Shown here one piece after another: positions 49,495 to 60,553 of a stretch of DNA of 64,000 nucleotides. Source of the stretch: Raphanus sativus (taxonomy: Eukaryota; Streptophyta; Magnoliopsida; Brassicales; Brassicaceae); the NCBI RefSeq assembly GCF_000801105.2, contig NC_079512.1:37527848-37591847 (forward strand), given 5' to 3'. Positions within the stretch are counted from its first letter, which is position 1, and each line of letters starts with the position of its first letter. The notes beneath the pieces were generated by a model. The model worked only from the letters and a program-made list of their open reading frames with translations, was not told the DNA's origin and searched no databases. A program made the position numbers and the translations under genes.

Positions 49495-52400
49495 ATGAAA
49501 GTGCTCTCTGATTTTTCGACGGGTGTTGAAGTAGATGATGTCCCCATTGAACATCCTTCTGAAGAAGCTGATCTTGACTCGCCTCCTCTTTACGGCATTG
49601 AAACACGTCTTAAGCAGCTGGAAGAGAAGTTAGATTTCGAGTGCGAGAGTACACTCACGGTTGGTGTTGTTGGGATGCCAGGGATTGGTAAGACCACCTT
49701 GACGAAGATGCTGTACGAAAAGTGGCAACACAAGTTCCTGCGCTGTGTTTTTCTTCACGATGTCTGTAAACTGTGGAAAGACCGCATGATGGATCGGAAC
49801 ATTTTCATTAAAGAGTTGTTGAAGGATGATGACTTGAACCAACAAGTCGCTGCTGACCTGTCGCCTGAATCCCTGAAGGCGGTTTTACTCAGTAAGAAAT
49901 CTCTTGTTGTTCTTGATAACGTAAGCGACAAGCAACAGATCGAAGTTCTTCTTGGCGAATGCGACTGGATTAAGAAAGGTAGCTTGGTTTTCATCACGAC
50001 GAGCGACAGGTCGGTGATCGAAGCGAAGGTTGACGATACGTATGAGGTTCTGAGGTTGAGTGGCAGAGACAGCTTTCACTACTTCAGCTATTTCGCTTTT
50101 GGTGGTACGCACTACTATACTCCCAAGGGAAATTTCATGAATCATTCTAGATTGTTTGCGGATTACGCCAAAGGCAACCCGTTAGCTCTCAAGATATTAG
50201 GTGTTGAGCTTAACGGAAAAGACGAGACTCACTGGGAAGATAAACTCTGCAAGCTGGCACAAAGTCCCGACAAGACTATACAAAATGTATTGCAGATAAG
50301 TTATGATGGACTCAGTGAGCTTCATAAAGATGTCTTTCTAGATGTAGCGTGTTTCTTTAGATCAGGGGATGAGTATTACGTGAGGTGTTTAGTGGAGACT
50401 TATGACACTGAGTCTATTGGTGATGCGAGTGAGATAAAAGATCTTGCCAGTAAATTTTTTATAAACATATCTGGCGGACGAGTGGAGATGCATGATTTAC
50501 TGTACACATTTGGCAAGGAACTTGGTTCACAAGGGTCGCGGAGGCTGTGGAACCATAAAGGCGTTGTTGGTGCGCTGAAGAAAAGAGCAGTAAGATAAAA
50601 ACCTTTGATATCTGAGTATTCTCATTTCAAGAAACTTCAACTTTGTGCTAACATATTGTCCTTATTTGGTTATAACCAGGGAGCAGAGAGTGTGAGAGGT
50701 ATTTTTCTCGACATGTCTGAGCTGAAGAAGAAACTTCCTTTGGAAAAATGTACTTTCAGTGGGATGAGTAATCTTAGGTACCTTAAATTCTATAACTCTT
50801 GTTGCCATCGTGAATGTGAAGCTGACTGCAAACTAAGCTTTCCTGAGGGACTTGAGTTTCCCTTGGATGAAGTACGGTATCTCTACTGGCTGAAATTCCC
50901 TTTGAAGAAACTTCCAAAAGACTTCAACCCCAAGAATCTTACCGACCTTAACCTGCCTTACAGCGAGATTGAAGAGATCTGGGAGGGTGTTAAGGTGTGT
51001 GTCTATGTTTAAGTTTGTTTCATTTATGAGCTTTGGAGTTTCTTATCTTTTATGACTGTTCATTGCAGGCTACACCGAAGTTAAAGTGGGTTGATCTTAG
51101 CCACTCGAGCAAGTTAAGCAAGTTGTCAGGGTTGCAAAACGCGGAAAGTCTCCAAAGATTGAGTCTCGAAGGCTGCACGAGTTTGCAGGAGTTGCCACGG
51201 GAGATGAACCGTATGAAACGTCTTGTTTTCCTCAACATGAGAGGATGCACGAGTCTCCGGTTTCTTCCACCTATGAATCTGATCTCCATGAAAACTCTCA
51301 TACTCACCAACTGCTCAAGTCTCCAGGAGTTCCGGGTTATCTCGGATAATCTCGAAACTCTAAAGTTAGATGGAACTGCCATAATTCAACTCCCTGCAAA
51401 CATGGTGAAGCTCCAGAGACTGATGGTACTGAACTTGAAAGACTGCATAACGTTGGAGGCTGTTCCAGAGTGCGTGGGGAAGCTGAAAGCGTTGCAAGAA
51501 CTGGTGCTATCTGGTTGTTCAAAGCTCAAGACTTTTCCAATTCCCATTGAAAACATGAAATGCTTGCAGATTTTGTTGCTTGATAGGACAGCAATTACAG
51601 ATATGCCGAAAATATCGCAGTTCAATAGCTCAAAAGTTAAAGATCTACGCCAAATAAAAGGTGGTTTGAACGGCCTATCCTCATTGCGTCATCTATGCTT
51701 AAGCAGGAACGATATGATCATCAACCTGCAAGTAAACATAAGTCAACTATATCATCTGAGAATGCTCGACGTGAAGTACTGCAAGAATCTCGCATCACTT
51801 CCGTTGCTTCCACCAAATCTAGAGGTCTTAGATGCACATGGCTGCGAGAAACTGAAAACTATCGCAACTCCCATGGCCCTTCTTAAGGCTATGGAGCAGG
51901 TTCGCTCTAAATTTATTTTCACCAACTGCAACAATCTTGAACAAGTTTCAAAGAATAGCATCACAGTGTATGCACAAAGGAAAAGCCAGCTGGATGCAGT
52001 TAGATGCTACAAAGAGGTCTCATTCCTCACTTTTATCTAATCAAATCTCTATAACAGTCTATGATTGGTTTAGTTGTTACTTTAACAGGGGAACGTGTCA
52101 GAAGCTTTGCTCATCACTTCCTTTCCAGGGAGCGAAGTCCCTTCATGGTTTAACCATCGCACAATTGGATCTTCCTTAAATCTCAAGTTTCCGCCACATT
52201 GGTGCGACAACAGGCTTTCAACAATAGTTCTATGCGCTGTTGTGGCATTCCCTCACACACAAGATGAAATCAACCGTTTCTCAATAGAGTGCACTTGCGA
52301 GTTCACAAACGAACTTGGGACATGTATACGTTTCAGCTGCACTCTCGGTGGAGGTTGGATCGAACCGCGCAAGATTGATTCAGACCATGTGTTTATCGGT

Positions 52401-52535
52401 TACATCAGCTGCTCACACCTTAAAAATCATGTTGAAGTGTCGCGAGAACATCTTGAATGTGTTCCTACAGAGGCTTCAATCCAGTTCGAAGTGAGAGATG
52501 GAGCAGGTGAGATTGTGAACTGTGGTTTAAGTTAG
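49495..52535 (+). CDS. RPS4-like executor NLR lacking its TIR: NB-ARC-LRR-CJID, truncated
   Basis: Exons 49455-50589, 50680-50994, 51069-52016 and 52089-52535 join in phase. The first has an acceptor at 49454, so an upstream exon is expected, but no TIR is encoded there; the first Met inside the exon is at 49495, giving 934 residues. P-loop GMPGIGKTT, kinase-2 [17 protein letters not shown] and an intact MHD ([14 protein letters not shown]) are present. The LRRs and the jelly-roll C-JID ([12 protein letters not shown]...) read closest to RPS4. The frame stops at TAG (52533-52535) within what should be the conserved CGLSLVY motif. The gene is head-to-head with the RRS1-like sensor and syntenic with AT4G36150. 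Whether a TIR-less, C-terminally clipped protein is made or the gene is dead cannot be told from sequence. Confidence 0.8.
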
Positions 52536-52727
52536 GTATACGAGGAACCAAACCATGTCGTTACTGAAGGAGACTGTAACGAAACTCATTCAACTAGAGA
52601 TTTGTCAGTTGGAGAGAGTATAGTGAGCTTTGCTGTTCGGTCTTTGTCCACTGTTTTGGAATATCTATTTCTTGCCGTTGCATTCTTTTTGGTTTGTGGG
52701 TTTACTAGATTTTTCTTTTTTTACTAA
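52536..52727 (+). pseudogene. In-frame extension beyond the stop, with C-terminal membrane segment
   Basis: The frame of the last RPS4-like exon stays open for 63 codons after the TAG, beginning VYEEPNHV, and ends at TAA 52725-52727. VY directly after CGLS-stop matches the RPS4 order CGLSLVY, so the TAG most simply replaces a Leu codon (TTG). The extension ends in a hydrophobic stretch (EYLFLAVAFFLVCGF), a possible tail anchor that the stop removes. Confidence 0.65.
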
Positions 52728-53802
52728 ATACTTTTATTTTCTTGGTCATCGCTAAGTTTGTAAACTAAATTTATTTTGTGAAGTTTTGTGACAATCTTCT
52801 TCCTACCTCATCATCGTTTGACCAACTTGATGAGTTTCCTCTGCTACTTCGTTTGATCAGCTCAGGTATCTCTTTTCTACTTGGATTGGTTCAGTTTGGG
52901 TTTCTTGTTGGACTCTTACAGTAACTTATCTAAGCATGGGCTTTTGTAATTTATGATGGGTTACTTTTGCAACAGTCAACATTATGTGACGTCGTTTTCA
53001 CCCAGCTTTCTTCATTAGAGATTGTTTTTTTTTTCTCATCGTCATATTATAAAATTCAATTGGCCATTCGACGTTCACATAACATTGGTAAGTTTTTGTT
53101 AATAATCATTCGACGCAGTCCATGACCTCTTTACCTATATGTCAAATATAACCAGGTTTTTTGAGAAATCTCATTCAAATGGCAATCTTATACTACTATT
53201 ATTAGATTTGATCAAATCTTCCCACGGTAGTAGAACTCCATTATTGCATTTGGCATCATTGTATCTACTCTATCTTGGCCACACACACCACTTTTGTCAA
53301 TTTACTTTTTTTATTTATTAATGGTTGGTCTGAAAAAATTGATTGAAAGACGACAATGTGTGCAAAACAGCGATTGCCTTATTTGGTCAAGTTCCCATTA
53401 CCCAATGGTCAAGGTTCTGAGACACTTTCGTATTATTTCCCCAAAAGAGAGAGAGTTGACTAGAAGTGGTCAGTGACTCAGTGGGTCTAACCCATATCAT
53501 AATATAGTTGTATATGCAAACCATATAATTATATGTACGGGTACATAGCATGTCTATATTTACCCGTCATCGAAGTTCTGACTTGAACATACTAACTGCA
53601 GAAACAATTATACGAGATATTCGTAGTGAACAAAGAGAATCTTCCAAGACATCGAAATGATTGCGTACTATATACTATGATTTATATAACCAAAATACTT
53701 TTAACAGAAAAAATAAAAAAATCTTGTGAATATTGTTATCATGTAAAACTGTAAATACAAATCTTTACTTTTTGATATACAGACGGGGTTACAGAAATGT
53801 GA
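52728..53802. other. Intergenic region 3' of the RPS4-like gene
   Basis: AT-rich DNA with the expected 3' UTR at its start. I see no further gene or RNA. Confidence 0.5.
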
Positions 53803-53899
53803 CTTGAGTGCAGGCCCGGCCCTGGGGTAAAGCCCATAAAGCAAGGGCTTGGGGCGCCACAGTTTATAAATAATTTAGGGGCAGCGTGTACAGAGAAGT

Positions 53900-53990
53900 T
53901 TCTATGGAGCAGTGGCCAGTGCAAGTCTTATTCTTCCCCCACGCCCGGGTTCGAATCCGCTTCTTGCCATTTTTCTCCGTATTTTTTTAA
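53900..53990 (+). mobile_element. SINE-like Pol III promoter nested in the hAT element
   Basis: A consensus B-box GGTTCGAATCC at 53948-53958 is preceded about 40 bp upstream by an A-box-like TGGAGCAGTGG (53905-53915). This is the layout of a tRNA-derived SINE head. No clover-leaf with acceptor stem can be drawn, so it is not a tRNA gene. Borders are estimates. Confidence 0.45.
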
Positions 53991-54376
53991 TAAAGGCAAA
54001 TTGCCAATTCTTTTTTTTTGATTAACTTTTGAAAATATATAAAGAGTTAATCGTGGAGATTAATTTACCTTTTCTAATTTTTTTTATTTTCTTATTTATT
54101 ATATTAAAGGATTAAAAATATAAATTACAATAATACCTATTTTGTTTACCCTAATAATTGACGTTCCATCTTCTCTATTTTCAACCTTCCTGTGATTTTT
54201 TTCTCTGCCTATCAATCATCTTCCAGCTTCTCTGAATCTATGTAAGTTTTTTTTCTTTTGTTTTCATTGTGATTTACTTGTTTTATGTTCTAATATATGT
54301 AATTTATTGGTGTCTATCATCTAAATCATGTTTTTCTTATTAATATTTTTGAATTGTAGTTTGCACTCTGTAGAGA

Positions 54377-54899
54377 ATGCTTCCAGGATATAGAATAAGA
54401 AATCAACCAAGTGGAGCTGAAAATAGGAAGAAAAAAGCTAGACAAGATGAAGTGATCAAATCTCAAGCTAATGATATGCTTAAGTATGTCACAAGAACTA
54501 AAAGTTCTAAAACTGATGAAACCTCTAAAGCTCAGGAGGATAAAGAATGGAAAACATCTGTTTCTGGAACTTCAATATATAAGAAGAATATCGCCAAAGG
54601 AAATTACAAAGACGATACAGATCTTGGAATTCCTAAAAAGGATGGATGGTTGTTATCCAAACGCAGAGATTGCTTATCGTATATTACTAACAATTCCGAT
54701 TTCAGTTGGTTCTGCAGAAAGAAGTTTTTCAAAGTTGAAACTCATTAAGAATTATCTGCGTTCGACTATGTCTCAGGAGCGTTTGAATGGATTGTCGATG
54801 ATATCTATAGAGCATGAGTTAGCGGAAAAACTCGATTACTCGAAGCTGATAAATGATTTTGCAGGAAAAAAAGCAAGAAGAGTTATCTTTCATAAATAA
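54377..54899 (+). pseudogene. hAT (TTF/zf-MYM type) transposase remnant, core deleted
   Basis: The N-terminal frame from 54377 (MLPGYRIRNQPSGAENRKKK) resembles the start of plant hAT-like transposases. From about 54651 a different frame carries the hAT C-terminal dimerisation domain, with NAEIAYRILLTIPISVGSAE and then RSFSKLKLIKN, ending at 54897. The zinc finger, the RNase-H-like catalytic core and the insertion domain (several hundred residues) are absent, and the two parts are out of frame. An internal deletion or frame loss near 54640 explains this. Confidence 0.85.
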
Positions 54900-56461
54900 T
54901 GTATTACTTTTTCTTACTTTTTATTCTATGAGAACAAATTAAGCTTAATAATACTTTACATTATCTGATTATATATTCATATTGCGAAAAAAAAAATTAT
55001 AGTTAGAGACAGCATATTGACAGTGTGCTTTAGGCGCCACAGATGTCCGAACCGGCACTGCTTGAGTGTATCAGAAAACTAATTCAAGATGTGAAAATTA
55101 CACCATATATTTCAGGGAAAGCGAAGCATTCATTATACTCTTTGGAGAGTGACAAAAAGTAGCAAATTAATCATTAGTTTGATTAAAAGTGCGTAATTGT
55201 TCCTAATCATACTCACATACTGACTGACTATTTTTTACTTACGTGGAGCGCCTCCAGTAGTTAATAACGATAGAGATGCTTGATTCTTGTGATGGTACAA
55301 TTGGTTGATCTTGTCATAATTCTAATCAATTCTCCACTAATTGGAGTTTGAAATTTTTTTAGGCTTTTTTCCATTTTGTTTACAAAATATATAAATACCT
55401 TGTTTGCTAGATATTCTACTAACACTTGTAAAAACTAATTATCAAACTATCAATTGTTCACGTATAAGCTTTCATTATATTTTGACTTTATACGTTTGTT
55501 TCAGAATTTAAGTTTATTATATATTTTATATAAAATAGCAGTATTTGAGTGACCGAGACTTGTGAGTAACTTAGATGTTTGTGTCTTTTTTGGTAAATAT
55601 GTTAAGATTGTATTGTCATTTTGAGTTTTTAACGAAGAGATACATGTAGCGGAACATGACAAACTACAGATACAACAAGAAAAACAGAGTGTAAAACACA
55701 ACTGCTAAACCAGAACCTATAAGAGGGCAAGAAAGGTGGAGGACACTGCACAGAGCTACTAAGAGTGTGCGACTCGCGTTGCGGATATTCAATAGAGAGG
55801 TGGCATTGATAATATGAGTCTACGATGTTTCTGCTAAAGGCTTAATAGAATGCTAACCCGAGTTTAATTTACTAGTGTTTTTATGTGATTTGAAAGCGTT
55901 TGCAATTTGGTAAAAAAACTTATTAGTTGCAATAATTTGAATGTGAAATTTTTTTTAATGAAAATACTAAACCCCTCTTATCTCTCGCATTTATGAATTC
56001 ACCATCGCATATGTAGTGAACTGTTTATGCCACCTATAAAATTTTAAAAGTTGTCGACACAATATTTGAACTTGTAAGAAAAAGAAAAGATAGAAAAATG
56101 CACAATAAGAGAGGATTGCATAGAATCCATGATAGTGGTTTGGTTGACCCACATTAAGTATGAAATGGACAAATCAGGAGCCTTGTCTTTCTTTCAATCA
56201 CATCCCTCCCCCTCAAAAGCTACCATCAAGTAAATCTACTTTGCTTGTATTTTGGCATCACTTTTTGACAATAATCTATATCCATGCACCATAATATATA
56301 CTTATAATGTTGAATATATTTATTTTTTAAGATTACTTTAACAATGTTGAAGATCCTTCCAAGATATCATATAGCATGTCCGTACAATGTTATATATACT
56401 ATACATCTAAAAATAATAATTAGTTCCATTAATTTGTCTTTTTTATCAATACATCTAGGTT

Positions 56462-56587
56462 AAAATCCAACCAGGAGACTGGTTCCGGGTCAGGGAAATT
56501 AGTCGGTTGAGTTAAGCGTGGCGTAGGTGCCATCACATCCACCTTCAAACCTCCTGTTAAAAAAAAAGAAAAAATCCATCCAGGAGA
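56462..56587 (+). mobile_element. Truncated retro-insertion (92 bp, A-tail) with 17-bp target duplication
   Basis: AAAATCCAACCAGGAGA (56462-56478) recurs with one change at 56571-56587. The 92 bp between them ends in GTTAAAAAAAAAGAA. That is a 5'-truncated, A-tailed insert with a long target duplication, so a LINE or SINE 3' end copied by LINE machinery. Confidence 0.75.
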
Positions 56588-58131
56588 TATCAGTTTAAAA
56601 GCATATTAGAAGTCGATAAAATCGTAGACCAAGGGTAACGATATGAATCCAATTTGACGCGCTCGCATTTAACATGAAGTTATTTTTTTGAAACTTTGAT
56701 AGTTTAACATGTACTTCTGTGAGTTCAATTCACACGTTCTCAAGCTGGGCAACAATGAACTTAACGCATGCATGGAACCATGTCAAACGAAATCATTTGG
56801 AGTAAACGAAATCTTTTTTTTAATCTACACTGTGAATGGAAGCTTCCATTGATTCTAAACTTGCATAGTCTAAATTTGACTTTTGGTATATGAACTCTTT
56901 AATTTTTGTAGGCAGCTATTAATTGGATCAAAATGTTTCCACGTATAATCTAAACCACTTAATGTGTACATTTATGCTTTGCCATTATACAAAAACAAAA
57001 TGATTAAGGATAAGGAATAATCTAATTTATAGGAACTAGACTGAAATTTACATAGACAAAAAAAAAAAAAAAAAAAAAAAAAAACATAGAAAAGAGAAGA
57101 AAGGGGGTAAGAAGGGACTCTTGAAACTACGACAAAGCATGCCCAACGGACTCCCCATATTGTACACCGCACGCTCGACAACTCATGGGCCCACTTAGGG
57201 CCAACACTTGTTTTTATTTCTTTACTTACCATATCGTTAATTAATTAGTTTATCTATCTAACTAGCTCTTTCTGTAAATAATTTACTCTATGAAATTTGA
57301 TGCTGTTTATTGATGTATACAACATAATTGTGTTTCAACTGAACTTACACATTCTTAGATATTAGATTCTCTTCGTGCATTTGCAATGTCTAGTTTGCAA
57401 ATCGGGTATAAACAAAATAATTTTTTCAAATCAATTTCTTAAATGTTTAAAAATTGATATAGACCCGCCTAAACAATATTTTTTTAGAAAATATATAATC
57501 ATTGTGTAAAGTATATATCTACAAGTTAATATGTAAACTTAATTAATTATATATATCAATATACTAACACCTTTTATTACTGATAATAAATTAATCACCC
57601 AAAATTATAATGATATTATTATACTGTTTAAATAAATATTTATAATATATGTTGATGAAATTTTCATTCAGAAAATGAATCAATTGAATAAAAAGTTGTG
57701 ACCTAAGTTGGATGAACAAGCCAAACAAAAGGTGATCACTGTCTGCAAACAAAATAACCATACTATGAGGATAGTGAAGATACAGCACGAAGAAAGAATA
57801 TTTAGTGTTTAATATTATCCACAATGGTTTTAAGATTCAACATCTTTCGTCTCATTTTTGACACTCTATATTGTCTTTTTTTTTTACTTCATCATTTAAT
57901 ACACATTTAATTTTTACACAATACAATTGTTTTATTTAATAAAATTTAATACCCTATTTTACTAATTAATAATTTTTTATGTTCAAATTAAATCAATCTA
58001 GTCTCTATTAATAGAAAATTTAAAATGATAAATTTTTGTATGAAAAATAAAAATAAAAATTTTAATTGATAATAAAATTATTGATTTTTAAATAACTAAA
58101 AAGATGTAATCAAAAGTTTTTAGAAAGTGAC

Positions 58132-58217
58132 ATGTGATCTCCGTTTTCTTCTTATTCAATACCAAATAAACCATATGTGATCTCCAATTTCTTCTTATTC
58201 AATACCAAATAAATCAT
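58132..58217. repeat. Two-unit tandem duplication, 43-bp period
   Basis: ATGTGATCTCC...CCAAATAAACCAT (58132-58174) is repeated with three or so changes at 58175-58217. No coding meaning. Confidence 0.85.
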
Positions 58218-58611
58218 ATTATCAAATTTTATTATTCAACACTCCTATTGCAAATAGTCTAATGAAATATAAAATCTTTACATATTATACCAAAAAACAA
58301 TTGCGATAACTAAAACAATTTTGATGCCCGACTGGAAACAATATAATAAATAATTCCTGCGGTGCTTTTTTTTCTTTCTAAATTTGATGTTCAAATCATA
58401 GACATGTAAACCAAAACCCTAAAACGCTAGTTATAGACATCAGTAGACAAATAAATCATTTATCTTCACTCTTCAACAGGCTTTTTTCGCGAAAAATACA
58501 TATAATATCCATGTAATGAAAAGGAAAGAAAAAACGCTTTTACAAATCTTTATATATGTTATATCTATTTATTCTACCTATATAGAAAACGTTACGCACC
58601 ATGCTATATTA

Positions 58612-60553
58612 TCAAACATGCAAATCTCTATATAAGTCATCGTCCAAATTCGTACACAAGAACCCATTGATGAACCTGTTCTCTTCTTCTCTATCACTCA
58701 GTAACGACGATGAAGCCATCTGATCTATTCCATTGTTATAAATGCTCTCTTCGTTATTGCAGTGACCAATTTTGCTATTGTCGTCTTCTTGGGGGCCACC
58801 AAAATCTAAAACTCCATCTTCTTGGCTCATAAGTTGAGAAGCAACAAATTTATCAAGGGCTCTCCAATCAGTCGTTATTACTGATGTTTTCTTCCTCTTA
58901 TCTTTATTTTTACTACTTATAAGCTCGTCAAAATGTTCATTACCTTCTAGTAGTGGTCTTTTGTACTTATTTTGACTCTTCTCCGTTGATGTTATTGACG
59001 TTGAGCTCATTGGCCTCTTCATATTAGGGAGTGAAGGGCTTTCTAGCTGCGGAAGTTGAATGAATTGATCGCAGTGGATGAACTTTAAACCGATATCAGA
59101 CCCTTCTAGTTCTTGCTTGAACAATAAATCTTGCGCAAAAATGTTTTGCTTCTGCTTAGATACGTAATTGAGAGGCTCCATAGCCGAGCCAACTCCGTTC
59201 GGTAATTCTTCGTAAAAGTAACTTGATCTCCAAGTTTCTGTGTTCTTGGCTTGCCCGGTAGTTGGTTTTTTCTTGAATGCTCTACAAACCACCCACCCTT
59301 CTTCCTACAATGCGCACACAATCATAATAAGGAATGGTTATCACATTTGGTGTGAATACGCCTAACCTTTAAGACATATCAACCAAAAAGAAGAAATAAT
59401 TATGCTTTTTACATGTAGTGAGACACAATAAAAAGCATGCCTTAAAAGTTTGAGAGCACAAGAAAGAAAGCTTCCAATAGCATAGGTACATACTCATATG
59501 CTAGCTATTTTAAATTTACTAGTATTCAACTTATTAGAGTTTGAGATTGCAAGATACATATCGCACACACACACACACATCCTGGTTTCTTTTTTTTCGT
59601 GCTGTTGTTAATGATAGTAGTTACAAAATATGATTATCTTAAAGCTAGCTAGATAAGGGATTTGAAGGAACATGTATAACTCGTTTTCATGTCATGTCTT
59701 TAGTTAGAAGAATTAATACTTTAAACACTTAAATGTAAATAAATATTATTCGCATGAATAGAGATATATAGGAATGAACTTTAGTCTACATATATGGAAC
59801 TGAAGTTTTAGTGCAGTCTTGTTACTTTTTGTTTTGTGACTAAAGGTATAACATTTTACATAAGTCTTAAAGATGCTAGGCTTTTACCTAAAAGGTTTAA
59901 GTGTGTCTCAAAAAGGAGCTTATGAGACCCCAAAAAGTCTATAGACCCCAATACCCCATGACCAAATAAGTTCAATCCTATATATTTCGAAAATATCATC
60001 AAGTAAAATATAGAATACCTGAGGAGGTGCATTCTCATCTGACTCTAGCCGGTATTCATGCATGATCCAATCAGTTTTTTGGCCATTAGGGGCTCTTCCT
60101 TTGTAGAATACAAGTGTTTTCCTCATACCGATTAGTTTTGACTTGTCATAAACAGCCTTGTCTCGACCTGTGGCCTTCCAGAAACCAGCGATGGTTGCTC
60201 TGTTCGTCCTTGTTCCCGTTGGATATTTCTTATCTTTGTGGCTGAAGAAATACCATTCATTTCGTTCCTCATATCCGATTCGGCATTTCTCTATCACATA
60301 CAAAACAAATGGTCATCAGATCTAGGCATTCAAATTGTAGTATTAAGAAAATAATACCTAAGCTAAGTATGTATAGTGTGGAACCTTGTAAATCCCACGG
60401 TTCGATTCTGTAAAGATCAATATCTCTAATGACATCAAGATCGATCTTTTGTGAAGCCACTTTCTTCCTCAAATAGTAACCAACGAGCTCTTCATCTGTT
60501 GGATGGAACCTGAATCCCGGAGGAACACTACATAACTGATCAACTGATTCCAT
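58612..60553 (-). CDS. VND2: NAC transcription factor VND2 (ANAC076), xylem vessel regulator
   Basis: Three exons in phase: 60553-60385, 60290-60019 and 59304-58612, giving 377 residues. The NAC domain covers about residues 10-160 with subdomains in order: [18 protein letters not shown], the acidic [74 protein letters not shown], and WVVCRAFKK in exon 3. The C-terminal half is the divergent activation region, ending [10 protein letters not shown]. VNDs switch on secondary-wall and programmed-cell-death genes in xylem vessels. The MESVDQ start and the last ten residues match what I recall of Arabidopsis VND2 rather than VND1 or VND3. The intron positions are the standard ones for NAC genes. 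Confidence 0.95.

Larger units (their letters stand above)
53811..55060 (+). mobile_element. Internally deleted hAT transposon with 8-bp target duplication
   Basis: The 1,250-bp element begins CAGGCCCGGCCCTG and ends CCGGCACTG, imperfect inverted termini of the CAG-GCCGG hAT type. It is flanked by CTTGAGTG at 53803-53810 and 55061-55068. A subterminal GGCGCCACA recurs near both ends (about 53853 and 55033). Inside are a leader with a plausible intron (donor near 54241, acceptor AATTGTAG near 54359) and two fragments of a hAT transposase. It is non-autonomous now. Confidence 0.9.
55069..58611. other. Gene-free AT-rich stretch with retro-insertions and short repeats
   Basis: No gene is supported over 3.5 kb. 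Items seen: a 92-bp A-tailed insertion at 56462-56587, a run of 27 A at 57058-57084 with a weak 7-bp flanking repeat (ACATAGA), and a 43-bp tandem duplication at 58132-58217. The 3' UTR of VND2 lies at the right end. Confidence 0.55.

Noticed and set aside
53948..53958. tRNA gene suggested by a perfect B-box
   Set aside because: No acceptor stem, anticodon arm or CCA-side partner can be folded around it. A SINE head is the better reading.
57058..57084. Run of 27 A as a fourth tail-only insertion
   Set aside because: Only a 7-bp flanking match (ACATAGA), which is too short to tell from chance in AT-rich DNA.
59564..59579. (CA)8 dinucleotide run in VND2 intron 2
   Set aside because: An ordinary microsatellite; no further meaning seen.
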